The notes: generated by a model not told the origin, from the letters alone. A DNA stretch of 64,000 nt from an uncultured Lachnospiraceae bacterium (GCA_900539715.1 UQDA01000008.1:49758-113757); one strand, 5' to 3'. Positions 7,751-16,556 are shown, counted from the first letter of the stretch. Numbers and translations are program-made.

Positions 7751-8889
7751 ATTCCAATGCAAATGCTTTAGGCATCATTTTCCCCAACAGCTATGACGGC
7801 CTTGTTCCGGAACTCGTAACGGAACGGCTGATGGCCTCCATTCCTTTTGCCGGACGTTACCGTTTGGTGGATTTTATTCTGTCGAGCATGGTAAACTGCG
7901 GTATCGATAACATTTCACTGATCGTGCGTCAGAACTATCATTCGCTGATGGATCATCTCGGATCAGGACGTGAATGGGATTTGACCCGTAAAAACGGCGG
8001 ATTAACAATCTTCCCTCCGTATGCATCCAATACGGTGAAGGTATACGGCGGCAGAATAGAGGGGCTGGCGAGCATTCTGGACTTTTTAAGGGATGCAAAA
8101 GAAAAATATGTGGTGCTTTCTGACGCAAGCATGGCGGTAAATTTTGATTTTAAGGCAATGCTGGATCAGCATATCGAGAGTGGTGCTGATGTGACGATCG
8201 CATATAAGCGGGAAGAGATACCGGAGGCACTCCGCAAGCCGTATGATATGACAAAAGATTTGTATTATACGCTGGATATAACGGATGAGGGCAGAGTGAG
8301 CCAGATTCAGATCAATTCAGGAAATGAAGGAATTCAGAATCTGTCCATGAATATTTATATTATTGACAGGGAGTTTCTTGTGACGCTGGTAGCAGAAGCA
8401 TACAGCAGAGGAATGCTTTATCTGGACAGGGATCTGCTGGCTCCTAATCTGGACAGACTGAATGTAAAGGCATTTTGCTTTGACGGTTATGTTGCACGTA
8501 TCTGCGATATCAAGAGCTATTTTGATGAGAATATGAAGCTTTTACAGGATGAGAACATCGAAGGGCTCTTCGGCGGTGATCCTATCTACACAAAGATAAG
8601 GGATGACAACCCGACCAGATATATGGAGGGGTCAAAGGTTAAAAACGTGATGGCTGCGGACGGCTGCGTGATAGAAGGCGAAGTGGAAAACAGCGTTTTA
8701 TTCAGAGGCGTAAAAGTCGGCAAGGGTGCAAAAGTCAGAAACTGTGTGCTCATGCAGGATACCGTGGTAGAGCCGGGCGTAAATGTGGAATACCTTATTT
8801 CCGACAAAAATGTGACTATCACAGAGGGAAAAGAGGTACACGGGGCGGACAGCTTCCCGGTATATGTTGCCAAGTTTAAGAAAGTTTGA
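7744..8889 (+). CDS. glgD: glucose-1-phosphate adenylyltransferase-like subunit GlgD
   Basis: A 381-residue GlgC paralogue. It keeps the fold (FAGRYRLVDFILSSMVNCGIDNISL, beta-helix C-terminus with VIEGEVENSVLFRGV) but lacks the glycine-rich GGxGxRL nucleotide loop at the N-terminus, which reads NALGIIFPNSYDGL. In Firmicutes such as Geobacillus, GlgD forms a heterotetramer with GlgC and raises its activity while being poorly active itself. The start overlaps glgC by seven bases with AAGGATGG as ribosome binding site inside glgC. A strong hairpin terminator follows. Confidence 0.94.
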   Translation: MVNSNANALGIIFPNSYDGLVPELVTERLMASIPFAGRYRLVDFILSSMVNCGIDNISLIVRQNYHSLMDHLGSGREWDLTRKNGGLTIFPPYASNTVKVYGGRIEGLASILDFLRDAKEKYVVLSDASMAVNFDFKAMLDQHIESGADVTIAYKREEIPEALRKPYDMTKDLYYTLDITDEGRVSQIQINSGNEGIQNLSMNIYIIDREFLVTLVAEAYSRGMLYLDRDLLAPNLDRLNVKAFCFDGYVARICDIKSYFDENMKLLQDENIEGLFGGDPIYTKIRDDNPTRYMEGSKVKNVMAADGCVIEGEVENSVLFRGVKVGKGAKVRNCVLMQDTVVEPGVNVEYLISDKNVTITEGKEVHGADSFPVYVAKFKKV

Positions 8890-8896
8890 GATAGTA

Positions 8897-8932
8897 AAGT
8901 GAAAAATAAGCCTTATGGCTTATTTTTCACTT
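8897..8932 (+). terminator. hairpin terminator after glgD (copy 1 of a duplicated hairpin)
   Basis: A perfect 16-bp stem with TTAT loop; the core GTGAAAAATAAGCC and its complement are identical to the hairpin at 41367-41402. The right arm contributes a TTTTT run. It closes the glg operon. Confidence 0.75.
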
Positions 8933-8954
8933 ATGCCCGGAAAAGAGGATTGAT

Positions 8955-9938
8955 ATGTTGAACGTAGGTATTTTGGGGACGGGCTCCATTGCAGGGGTGA
9001 TGGCGGATACGCTTTCAAAAATGACATCCGCCTGCTGTGTGGCGGCAGCAAGCCGTGATATGGAAAAGGGTCGTGCATTCGCGCAGAAGCACGGAATACC
9101 GAAAGTATACGGCTCCTATGAGGAGCTGCTGGATGATCCGCAGGTGTCGCTTGTGTATGTAGCGACGCCGCACTCTCATCATTACAGATGGGCGAAAGCA
9201 GCGCTGGAGCACGGAAAGCATGTTTTGTGTGAAAAAGCATTTACCGTAAACGCAGCACAGGCAAAAGAGCTGTTCCGTATTTCGGAAGAGAAGCATCTTC
9301 TTTTGACAGAAGCGATATGGACGAGATATCTTCCGATGCGCGGAACCATCAATGAGGTGTTAAGGAGCGGTATTGTGGGAATGCCCCGCATCCTTACGGC
9401 AAATCTCGGAGAGCCGATCAGTCAGGTGCCCCGTATGAAAGAGCCAGACCTTGCGGGAGGGGCGCTTCTGGATCTTGGCGTGTATACGCTGACCTTTGCG
9501 GCGATGATATTCGGGAGCAATCCTGTATCAGTATATGCAGCCGGGAATCTGACGGAGAAGGGCGTAGACGAACAGGAGGCGGTAACACTCCGGTATGCGG
9601 ACGGACGTATGGCGCTTTTGCATAATTCCATGACGGTAATGAGTGATAAACGCGGTATCATCGAGTGCGAAAACGGGTATCTTGAAGTGAGCGACATCAT
9701 TTGTCCGAGAGAACTGCGCGTTTATAATCGCAGCCGTGCGCTCATCGCGTCATACCGTGCCCCGAAGTGCATTTCAGGCTACGAGTATGAAGTGGAGGCG
9801 TGCATCCGTGCGCTGGATGCAGGAGGAACAGAGTGCCCGCTCATGCCGCATGCAGAAACGGTGCGTGTGATGGAATGGATGGATTCCATACGGGAACAGG
9901 TCGGTGTAAAATATCCCGAAGAAATTGAAGCTGTTTAA
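8955..9938 (+). CDS. Gfo/Idh/MocA family oxidoreductase
   Basis: A 327-residue NAD(P)-dependent oxidoreductase. The Rossmann motif is VGILGTGSIAGVMADTL, followed by YVATPHSHHY and the family signature HVLCEKAFTVN, in which the usual EKP is EKA. The catalytic Asp/His region appears as GGALLDLGVYTLTFAAMIFG. Members act on sugars, inositols or dihydrodiols (the GGALLDLGVY form resembles the dimeric dihydrodiol dehydrogenase/YrbE-like branch), so the exact substrate is open. It stands alone between two terminators behind AGAGGATTGAT. Confidence 0.9.
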   Translation: MLNVGILGTGSIAGVMADTLSKMTSACCVAAASRDMEKGRAFAQKHGIPKVYGSYEELLDDPQVSLVYVATPHSHHYRWAKAALEHGKHVLCEKAFTVNAAQAKELFRISEEKHLLLTEAIWTRYLPMRGTINEVLRSGIVGMPRILTANLGEPISQVPRMKEPDLAGGALLDLGVYTLTFAAMIFGSNPVSVYAAGNLTEKGVDEQEAVTLRYADGRMALLHNSMTVMSDKRGIIECENGYLEVSDIICPRELRVYNRSRALIASYRAPKCISGYEYEVEACIRALDAGGTECPLMPHAETVRVMEWMDSIREQVGVKYPEEIEAV

Positions 9939-9941
9939 AAG

Positions 9942-9977
9942 CAGGCAGGCGGTCAGTCGACCGCCTGCCTGTTTTTT
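9942..9977 (+). terminator. intrinsic terminator after the oxidoreductase
   Basis: CAGGCAGGCGGTC pairs perfectly with GACCGCCTGCCTG around an AGTC loop, followed by six T. It starts only four bases after the stop codon. Confidence 0.92.
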
Positions 9978-10045
9978 CATACGATAGGAAATTTCATTTC
10001 CTATCGTATGAAAAAACATGATTATGCGTACTCGCACGCGGCGAA
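9972..10045. repeat. dispersed palindromic repeat, copy A
   Basis: A perfect 21-bp stem with TTC loop (9972-10016; core CGATAGGAAA and its complement) is followed by CATGATTATGCGTACTCGCACGCGG. The same hairpin-plus-tail layout recurs at 16388-16450 and, on the other strand, at 62312-62375. It lies between the oxidoreductase terminator and the 3' end of the convergent ABC permease gene, and can also terminate that minus-strand transcript. Confidence 0.7.
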
Positions 10046-10065
10046 ATTGTCGCTGATGCGGAGCG

Positions 10066-11661
10066 TCAGTCTATTTGAGCAAATCTTTTTGTACCCCAGG
10101 TAAGGAGCGTATGCCAGCAGAGAAAAGTAAGTCCTGAAAAGCTGAAAAACAGGATAAGGCAGAGCGCCGGGAACGGGACAGAGAGGACAAACGTACACAG
10201 CGCCCAGATTCCGGCGATGAGCAGGACGGACAGCATATTTCCGAAGATTCCGAGCACGGCGGAAGCGGAATTTTTGATGACAGCGCTTTCGCTTGGGCAG
10301 TCTGTCTTTGGAAAGACGAGATTTAAAAGAAGTCCTGATACTGCCCAGAACGCAGTGACAGACAGACCGGGCAGGAGCAGGAAAAACGAATCAGAAAGCG
10401 GGATGATACCTGCAAGACCGGGCAAAAGGAGGCTGACAAGGCAGGTAGGCCATGTGAGGACCAGATTCAGGCATGCCTTTGCCCCGAAAAGGACAGGGGC
10501 AGGGAGCGGGGCTTCTTTTAAGAGCCAGAGCGCCTTCCCGTCCAGACTGATAGAAATGCAGGACGGATAGACGGTAGATAAAAAGAACATCGCAGCCAGA
10601 AACAGCATCGGCGTCAGAAGACGGGGACCGCCAATGAGAGGCAGCAGCATGTCAAGACGTTCTCTGGAAAAGAGGAGAAAGAACGTGATGCCTGTCAGAA
10701 AAACGATGCCGAAGCAGGTGTTTGTCAGGTACAGCGACGAACGGGTCAGACGGTACAGCTCTGATTTTAAAAGGGCGCAGAAAGGACTGCTCTTTTGCAG
10801 GGCGGACAGCCTGAAATCGTGTCGGAGCGTTCTTGCCTGCAAGGCAGAGAGGATACGTTTGTAGTATCTGGAAAGGAGGGCGGCAAAGGCAGCATAGGGC
10901 AGGGCACAGAGAAAAAGCCCGCCTATAAGAGCCGGAAAGCTTCCGCAGATGCCGTCGGAGACGAGACGGAGCGGGGAAAGATAAGTGTCCAGGATATGGA
11001 GCAGCTCGTCCCGGTTTGTAAAAAGGAGCTCTGCAAGCCGGTCTGCCTGCAGGCAGAAGAACAAAATGACACACAAAAGGAGCATGGTAAGGAGAGAGCC
11101 AAGAAGCGCGTTCTTATGCTGCCGCGCCTGAGTCCATGCAAATAAAAAACCGCAGAGCGCCGCGAAAAAAGCAGGGAGCAGCGGGAAAAAGAGCATAACG
11201 GGCAAAAAGGACAGCCAGAGGGCGGGAGCAGGAGCGATGGAAAAAAACTGTGCCGCTGCATTGGCAGGCAGCATCCAGAGCCCGACAAATAAAAGGTTTT
11301 CCAGATACAGGGCGGCCATGCGGGAGAGCATCACAAGAGAAGGGCTGACCGGCATGGACAGGAGGAAATCCAGGTCCCTCCCGGAAAAAAGGACATCCTT
11401 TGCGCCCATGAATGAAAAAAGAAAGCCAAAGAACAGGGAGAGCAGGAGCATCGTCGGAAAATAAAACAGCTCGATCCCGCTCTGCGTCATCATGCCCGCA
11501 AATAAAAAACCGTAGAGCGCAGACATAAGAACGGAAAAGACCGCGAGGATGAGGACGGCGGTTATCGCTTTAGGGTCTTTTTTGGAGGTCTTTAAGCCGG
11601 AGAAGGCGGCATGGAGCACCTGTTCGGTGTGCAGCCTGCACAGGATGATGAAATTACGCAT
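10066..11661 (-). CDS. ABC transporter permease (putative exporter)
   Basis: A 531-residue, very hydrophobic protein with about 12 membrane segments grouped in two sets, rich in Leu and Phe. Its N-terminus (LHTEQVLHAAFSGLKTSKKDPKAI) is cytosolic. The ATG overlaps the end of the ATPase gene by eight bases, so the two form one transporter. The size and the KKD-rich start recall the permeases of two-gene ABC exporters of unknown cargo found in Lachnospiraceae. No substrate-binding protein is nearby, which favours export over uptake. The cargo cannot be named. Confidence 0.82.
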   Translation of the reverse strand: MRNFIILCRLHTEQVLHAAFSGLKTSKKDPKAITAVLILAVFSVLMSALYGFLFAGMMTQSGIELFYFPTMLLLSLFFGFLFSFMGAKDVLFSGRDLDFLLSMPVSPSLVMLSRMAALYLENLLFVGLWMLPANAAAQFFSIAPAPALWLSFLPVMLFFPLLPAFFAALCGFLFAWTQARQHKNALLGSLLTMLLLCVILFFCLQADRLAELLFTNRDELLHILDTYLSPLRLVSDGICGSFPALIGGLFLCALPYAAFAALLSRYYKRILSALQARTLRHDFRLSALQKSSPFCALLKSELYRLTRSSLYLTNTCFGIVFLTGITFFLLFSRERLDMLLPLIGGPRLLTPMLFLAAMFFLSTVYPSCISISLDGKALWLLKEAPLPAPVLFGAKACLNLVLTWPTCLVSLLLPGLAGIIPLSDSFFLLLPGLSVTAFWAVSGLLLNLVFPKTDCPSESAVIKNSASAVLGIFGNMLSVLLIAGIWALCTFVLSVPFPALCLILFFSFSGLTFLCWHTLLTWGTKRFAQID

Positions 11662-12385
11662 GGGAATCCTCCTTATTATCAGCGGAAAGCTCCATGAAAA
11701 CGGATTCCAGCCCCTTTTGACCGACGATACGGGAAGTGGGGCCTTCTTCGATGAGCGTTCCTTTTCGGATGATGGCGATGCGGTCGCACAGCTTTTCCGC
11801 GACCTCGAGGACGTGGGTGGAAAAAAGGACAGAGCTGCCGCCTTCGCACAGCTTTTTCAGATGTTCTTTTGTGATATAGGCGGCGGACGGGTCGAGACCC
11901 ACAAAAGGCTCGTCCAGGATGAGGAGCTTAGGCTGTCGCATGAAGGCGGAGATGAGCGCGAGTTTCTGCTTCATGCCGTGGCTGTAGCTGGAAATTGGGC
12001 TTCCGAGCACGCCTGTCATCTGATAGCTTTCCGAGAGCGGTTCGATGCGCTCTCTGCGGATATCGGCAGGAATGGAATACAGGTCTGCCACGAGCTGCAG
12101 GTAGCGGATGCCGCTCATGAAATCATACAGCTCAGGGTCATCCGGTAAAAAGGCGGTCACGCGTTTGGCTGCGACGGGAGCCTTTTGGATATCGTGCCCG
12201 TCGATGAGGATATGTCCGTCGGAAAAATCCAGAATCCCGGCGATACAGCGCAGGGTCGTCGTTTTGCCCGCACCGTTGTGCCCGATAAAGCCTGTGATAT
12301 GCCCGTCAGGTACGGTAAGGCTTAAATGGCTGACTGCCGCCCGGTCTTTTGTATAATATTTTGAAAAATCTCTTATCTCCAACAT
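11654..12385 (-). CDS. ABC transporter ATP-binding protein
   Basis: A 243-residue ATPase with Walker A GHNGAGKTT, the Q-loop region AFLPDDPELYDF, signature SYSHGMKQKLALISAF (YSHGM in place of LSGGQ), Walker B LLILDEPFVGLDP and the switch His in STHVLEV. YSHGMKQ signatures are common in exporters for antibiotics or lipids. A longer in-frame start at 12421 exists, but AAGGAACTTCTT fits the ATG at 12385 and gives a normal N-terminus MLEIRDFSKYY. It precedes and overlaps its permease gene. Confidence 0.92.
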   Translation of the reverse strand: MLEIRDFSKYYTKDRAAVSHLSLTVPDGHITGFIGHNGAGKTTTLRCIAGILDFSDGHILIDGHDIQKAPVAAKRVTAFLPDDPELYDFMSGIRYLQLVADLYSIPADIRRERIEPLSESYQMTGVLGSPISSYSHGMKQKLALISAFMRQPKLLILDEPFVGLDPSAAYITKEHLKKLCEGGSSVLFSTHVLEVAEKLCDRIAIIRKGTLIEEGPTSRIVGQKGLESVFMELSADNKEDSHA

Positions 12386-12444
12386 AAGAAGTTCCTTTCT
12401 GCCGCGCGGGCGGCATGACAAAACTGTACTATTAAACTAATACA

Positions 12445-12473
12445 ACTATACTTTGAGAGGGGGAAAATGTCAA
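12445..12473 (-). promoter_or_regulatory. promoter of the ABC ATPase-permease operon
   Basis: On the minus strand a perfect TTGACA (12468-12473), 17-base spacer and TATAGT (12445-12450) lie about 60 bases before the ATG. The spacer and downstream bases resemble those of the apt promoter at 51843-51871. Confidence 0.8.
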
Positions 12474-12491
12474 CAGGATTTTGAACGGGAG

Positions 12492-12520
12492 TTTACTTTG
12501 GCGCTTTTTGGCGGTAAAAT
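12492..12520 (+). promoter_or_regulatory. promoter of the M3 peptidase gene
   Basis: TTTACT (12492-12497), 17 bases, TAAAAT (12515-12520), 30 bases before the start codon. It is divergent from the ABC promoter in the same 130-base gap. Confidence 0.5.
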
Positions 12521-12549
12521 AGCAGTACCATAAAAAGGAGGCTGATACG

Positions 12550-14256
12550 ATGGAAAATTTTACGTTTGACACGATAGAGTATGTGCGGCCGGACTACGAT
12601 GCGGCAAGGAAGTGCTGGGAATCCGCTGCGCAGAGGGTAAAGGAGGCGCAGAGCTATGGAGAGCTGAAGGCAGTGATGGAAGAGGTAAACCGCATGGCGG
12701 GTCATCTGGAGACGATGTACACGGTATGCATGGTCCGCAATACGCTCGATACGACAGATACTTTTTATGAAAAAGAAATGGAGTATAACGACGATACGTT
12801 CCCGACGGTAAAGGAGGCAGAGCTGGCGTATGAGAAAGCGCTCTTGGACAGTCCTTTTGCGGGAGAGCTGGAAGCAGAGTACGGTCATGAACTGCTCGCA
12901 GGGATACAGCGGTCTCTGGACAGCTTTGACCCAAAGCTCGTGCCTTTCATGCAAAAGGATTCCCGTCTTTGTACCCGGTACCAGAAGCTTATGGCAACGG
13001 CACAGATTCCGTTCCGGGGGGAAGTATACAACCTGTACGGGATTCAGAAGTTTTTTGAAGACAGGGACAGGCAGACGAGAAAAGAAGCGTTCAGGGCATG
13101 GTCTGATTTTTACAGGGACAATGAAGCCGAGATGGAGGATATCTTTGCACAGCTGGTAGAAGTCCGCAATGAGATGGGAAGAGCGCTGGGCGATGAAAAT
13201 TTTATTCCGCTGGGCTATAAGAAGCAGGGCAGGGGCGATTACGGGAAGAAAGAGGTGGAAGCGTTCCGGAAGCAGGTGCTGGAGGAGATAGTCCCTTTAT
13301 GCGAAAAGCTTTATGAAGCGCAGGCAAAGCGCATCGGCGTGGATGAGCTCATGGTATATGATGAGTCGTGCGTATTTCCGGATGGCAACGCAGTCCCGGC
13401 GGGCGATGACGACTATATGATAGAACAGGCGCGCCGGATGTACCATGAAATCAGCCCGGAGACAGGGGAATTTATCGACTTTATGATAGAGCATCAGATG
13501 ATGAACCTGAAAAATCTTCCGAACAAGGCGTCTACCGGATATATGACCTCGCTGCTCGATTATAAGGCTCCGTTTGTATTTTCCTGTTTTAATCATACGA
13601 TTTTTGACATGCAGGTGCTGACCCATGAGCTGGGACATGCGTTTGCGGGTTATCAGGCCATGCGCCACCAGCCTGTTCCGGATTATTACGGGATGTCTAC
13701 GGATATCGCGGAGATTCATTCGATGTCGATGGAGCAGTTTGCCTACCCCTATGCAGAGTGGTTTTTCGGAGAGGATGCGGACAAATACCGGTTCCAGCAT
13801 TTGCAGGAAGCTGTCACGTTCGTACCCTATGGCGTGGCGGTGGATGAATTCCAGCATATCATGTACGAGCATCCGGAGCTGACGCCGAAGGAGCGTACGC
13901 TGGAATGGCGCAAACTGGAGAAAAAATACATGCCGTGGCGCAAATATGAGGACGACGAATTTATGGAGCGCGGCGGTTACTGGTATTATAAGCTGCATAT
14001 TTTCCTCTATCCGTTCTATTACATCAACTACACGCTGACGACGATGGGCGCGATGGAGATGAAAAAGCGCTATGAGAAAAACCGTGAGGAAGCATGGAAG
14101 GATTATCTGGCGCTGTGCAATGCGGGCGGCAGCAAAAGCTATCTCGGACTGCTCAAGGTCGCAAACCTGTCAGTCCCTTTTGAGGAAGGAAGCGTGAAAC
14201 GGGCGATGTCCTATGCGAAGGAAATCCTGTTAAAGGCCATCGAAGCAGAAAGATAA
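12550..14256 (+). CDS. M3 family oligoendopeptidase
   Basis: A 568-residue zinc metallopeptidase of family M3 (oligoendopeptidase F type), which cuts short peptides in the cytosol. The zinc motif is VLTHELGHAFAGY (HExxH with the two His and the Glu), and the third ligand Glu lies about 25 residues on in DIAEIHSMSMEQF. The C-terminal YYINYTLTTMGAMEM segment is typical of the pz-peptidase/PepF branch. AAAAAGGAGG gives a strong ribosome binding site. Length fits the family (about 560-600). It is a single gene with its own promoter. Confidence 0.94.
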   Translation: MENFTFDTIEYVRPDYDAARKCWESAAQRVKEAQSYGELKAVMEEVNRMAGHLETMYTVCMVRNTLDTTDTFYEKEMEYNDDTFPTVKEAELAYEKALLDSPFAGELEAEYGHELLAGIQRSLDSFDPKLVPFMQKDSRLCTRYQKLMATAQIPFRGEVYNLYGIQKFFEDRDRQTRKEAFRAWSDFYRDNEAEMEDIFAQLVEVRNEMGRALGDENFIPLGYKKQGRGDYGKKEVEAFRKQVLEEIVPLCEKLYEAQAKRIGVDELMVYDESCVFPDGNAVPAGDDDYMIEQARRMYHEISPETGEFIDFMIEHQMMNLKNLPNKASTGYMTSLLDYKAPFVFSCFNHTIFDMQVLTHELGHAFAGYQAMRHQPVPDYYGMSTDIAEIHSMSMEQFAYPYAEWFFGEDADKYRFQHLQEAVTFVPYGVAVDEFQHIMYEHPELTPKERTLEWRKLEKKYMPWRKYEDDEFMERGGYWYYKLHIFLYPFYYINYTLTTMGAMEMKKRYEKNREEAWKDYLALCNAGGSKSYLGLLKVANLSVPFEEGSVKRAMSYAKEILLKAIEAER

Positions 14257-14300
14257 CCGCTTTTTTAAAGATGATTTTTGTATCACAGGCTGCGGAAGGC

Positions 14301-14492
14301 TCAGTCACAGCGCTTTCCGAAGCCTGCGCGTTTTTGCCAGCCGGAGCACCTGTTCTTACAGGAGCATCGTTTTAAACCAAGCTGCCAGAGGAGCCAGCCG
14401 TACAGGTCGGGGCTGCCGGGAGGACAGATCTGGGAGCAGGAAGGATTTGACTGTTGGGATTTTTGCGGCGGGCAGGGCTTTTTTTGATTCAT
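14301..14492 (-). CDS. small Cys-rich protein, unknown
   Basis: A 63-residue ORF behind AAAAAGGAG with a seven-base space to its ATG, in an otherwise gene-free 339-base gap. It begins MNQKKPCPPQKS, contains seven cysteines (residues 7, 18, 22, 43, 45, 49, 62), a hydrophobic LYGWLLWQLGL patch and a basic end (KRCSCKNRC then GFGKRC). The spacing suggests metal binding or disulfides. I do not recognise the family. It lies downstream of the ABC exporter gene but is separated from it by a terminator. The ribosome binding site and the coding-like end support it, but chance cannot be excluded. Confidence 0.5.
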   Translation of the reverse strand: MNQKKPCPPQKSQQSNPSCSQICPPGSPDLYGWLLWQLGLKRCSCKNRCSGWQKRAGFGKRCD

Positions 14493-14529
14493 GGCAGCTC
14501 CTTTTTGTAAGGTATATGGTAGTATATGA

Positions 14530-14573
14530 AAAAAACAGCACCCCTGTTCATCGTACAAAGGGCGCTGTTTTTT
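14530..14573. terminator. terminator after the ABC exporter gene
   Basis: AAAAAACAGC-ACCC against GGGC-GCTGTTTTTT, one mismatch, with A/T tracts on both sides so it works in both directions. It mainly ends the minus-strand ABC exporter transcript. Confidence 0.75.
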
Positions 14574-14595
14574 GTTTCCTACGGCAGAACGGATA

Positions 14596-16356
14596 TTATT
14601 TGAGAGTGTCTGCCATATGGTAAAACTGATAGTATATTCCATGTTTTTCAAGGAGCTGTTCGTGTGTCCCTTCTTCTGCAATGCCGTCCTGGGTCAGTAC
14701 GAGAATGCGGTCGGAATTGCGGATAGAGGAGAGGCGGTGCGCGATGGTAAGCGTCGTGCGGCCTTCAGAAAGTCTGTTTAAGGACTGTGCCACAGCGAAT
14801 TCGCTTTCGTTGTCAAGGGCGGAGGTTGCCTCGTCCAGTATCAGAATGGGGGGATTTTTGATGAATACACGCGCGATGCTCAGGCGCTGCTTCTGACCGC
14901 CGGAGAGTTTGACACCGCGTTCCCCTACATAGGTGTCGTATCCGTTTTTGAGTTCCATGATGAAGTCGTGTGCACCCGCGCGCTTTGCGGCTTCGATGAC
15001 TTCCTCGCGGGAAGCGCCGGGACGTCCGTAAACGATATTTTCATAAACGGTGCCGGAAAAAAGATAAACATCCTGCTGCACCATTCCGATATTTTGGCGC
15101 AGACTCTTTAACGTAAAACTCTTGATGTTGTGTCCGTCAATGGATATTTCGCCGCCCGTTACATCATAGAAGCGGGGGATAAGGTTACACAGTGTCGTCT
15201 TGCCGGCGCCGGAAGGACCGACAAAGGCTACCTTTTCGCCGGGGCGGATGGTCAGATTTAAGTTGCGGAATACCTGATTATGGTCGTCAGGATATTCAAA
15301 GCTTACGTTTTTAAAGGAAATCTCTCCTTTGGGTGCGCCCATTTCAACAGCGTCGGGCTCATCAAAAATCTCGATATCCGCATCCATAATCTGCAGGAAA
15401 CGTTCGATACCGGTCATGCCGCGCTGGAACTGTTCTGCAAATTCGATGATTCTGCGGATGGTCGTGATGAGCGTTGTCACATACATGAGAAATGCCACGA
15501 GGTCTCCGGGAGCTACGAGGCCCTTGAGCATAAAGATGCTGCCAAAGAGCAGGACGGCTACATACATGATGCCGTCAAAGGCGTGGGTTGTGGCGTTAAA
15601 CTGTGCCATCAGATGATAGGAGGCCTTTTTGATATCGAAAAACCTTCCGTTGTCCTCGTCGAATTTTCTGCCTTCCATCTCCTCATTGGTAAAGGCTTTG
15701 ACAACCTTTTGTCCGAGCAGGCTGTCCTCGATACGGGCATTCAGTTCGCCAATCTGGTTGCGCTGGCTGCGGAATACGCTTCTCATGCGGAAATTGAGCT
15801 TCATGCATACAAATATCATGATCGGGATAATGACGAACATAATGAGCGTCAGCAGCACATTGATGCGCGCGAGGATAATGAAGGAAATGAGCAGTTTTAC
15901 GCCTGCAATAAAAAATTCCTCAGGGCAGTGATGTGCAAATTCGGTTACATCGAACAGGTCGTTTGTGATGCGTCCCATAATCTGCCCGACCTTGGTATTG
16001 TTATAGTATGTGTTGGAAAGCTGATGTAAGTGGCGGTAGGCATCCCGGCGCATATCGGTCTCTATCTTTGCACCCATGATGTGTCCGACACCTGCCATGT
16101 AGTAGGTGGCAATGCAGTCCACGACCCGCAGCGCGATATAAATGGAAACAACGATAAGGATGCTCTTCATCGAAAATGCGGCGAGATTGTAAAGTCCCTG
16201 ATTGGTGATGTAACGCATGATGATGGGGAGCACCAGTTCGCACAGCGTTGTCAGGCCGGCGCATATCAGGTCCAGTATCAATGTTTTTTTGTAAGGCTTA
16301 AAATATGGGGCGAACCTGTGAAAAAGTTCTTTAGTAGGGTATTGTCTGTCTTTCAT
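14596..16356 (-). CDS. ABC exporter half-transporter (fused membrane and ATPase domains)
   Basis: A 586-residue type I ABC exporter subunit. Residues 1-310 carry six membrane segments; the ATPase domain starts near 345 with Walker A GPSGAGKTTL, signature LSGGQKQRLSIAR, Walker B ILILDEATSALD and switch His in IAHRLSS. It should work as a homodimer or with a partner not found here, exporting lipids, drugs or peptides. A longer start at 16542 is in frame, but ACGGGAGGAAGAA fits the ATG at 16356 (MKDRQYPTKE). The gene has an extended -10 promoter upstream and a repeat copy in between. Confidence 0.93.
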   Translation of the reverse strand: MKDRQYPTKELFHRFAPYFKPYKKTLILDLICAGLTTLCELVLPIIMRYITNQGLYNLAAFSMKSILIVVSIYIALRVVDCIATYYMAGVGHIMGAKIETDMRRDAYRHLHQLSNTYYNNTKVGQIMGRITNDLFDVTEFAHHCPEEFFIAGVKLLISFIILARINVLLTLIMFVIIPIMIFVCMKLNFRMRSVFRSQRNQIGELNARIEDSLLGQKVVKAFTNEEMEGRKFDEDNGRFFDIKKASYHLMAQFNATTHAFDGIMYVAVLLFGSIFMLKGLVAPGDLVAFLMYVTTLITTIRRIIEFAEQFQRGMTGIERFLQIMDADIEIFDEPDAVEMGAPKGEISFKNVSFEYPDDHNQVFRNLNLTIRPGEKVAFVGPSGAGKTTLCNLIPRFYDVTGGEISIDGHNIKSFTLKSLRQNIGMVQQDVYLFSGTVYENIVYGRPGASREEVIEAAKRAGAHDFIMELKNGYDTYVGERGVKLSGGQKQRLSIARVFIKNPPILILDEATSALDNESEFAVAQSLNRLSEGRTTLTIAHRLSSIRNSDRILVLTQDGIAEEGTHEQLLEKHGIYYQFYHMADTLK

Positions 16357-16387
16357 TTCTTCCTCCCGTTCTGCCGCAAAAGCGGCA

Positions 16388-16510
16388 TTTTTATCCGACA
16401 GGAAAGTTCTTTTCCTGTCGAAAAATACATTTATGCGCACGCACGCGGAGGGCAGTCGTTGCCTGACGGCGCTCGGGCGAGTGCGCGGGTGTGCGCCGGA
16501 GCACACACCT
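16388..16510. repeat. dispersed palindromic repeat, copy B
   Basis: CGACAGGAAA pairs with TTTCCTGTCG (16396-16420) between T5 and A5 flanks, followed by ACATTTATGCGCACGCACGCGG, which aligns with the tail of copy A. About 50 bases later GGTGTGC and GCACACACC (16489-16510) form a second hairpin with GCCGGA in the loop. It lies in the 5' leader of the minus-strand ABC exporter gene, so it may be transcribed there. Confidence 0.65.
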
Positions 16511-16556
16511 TTCCGCAAAAAGGAGTTTTCCCCGTTTTGCATGTCTGATATTTACC

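Noticed and set aside
11549..12148. 199-residue plus-strand open frame inside the ABC ATPase gene
   Set aside because: It is antisense to Walker-motif coding sequence on the minus strand.
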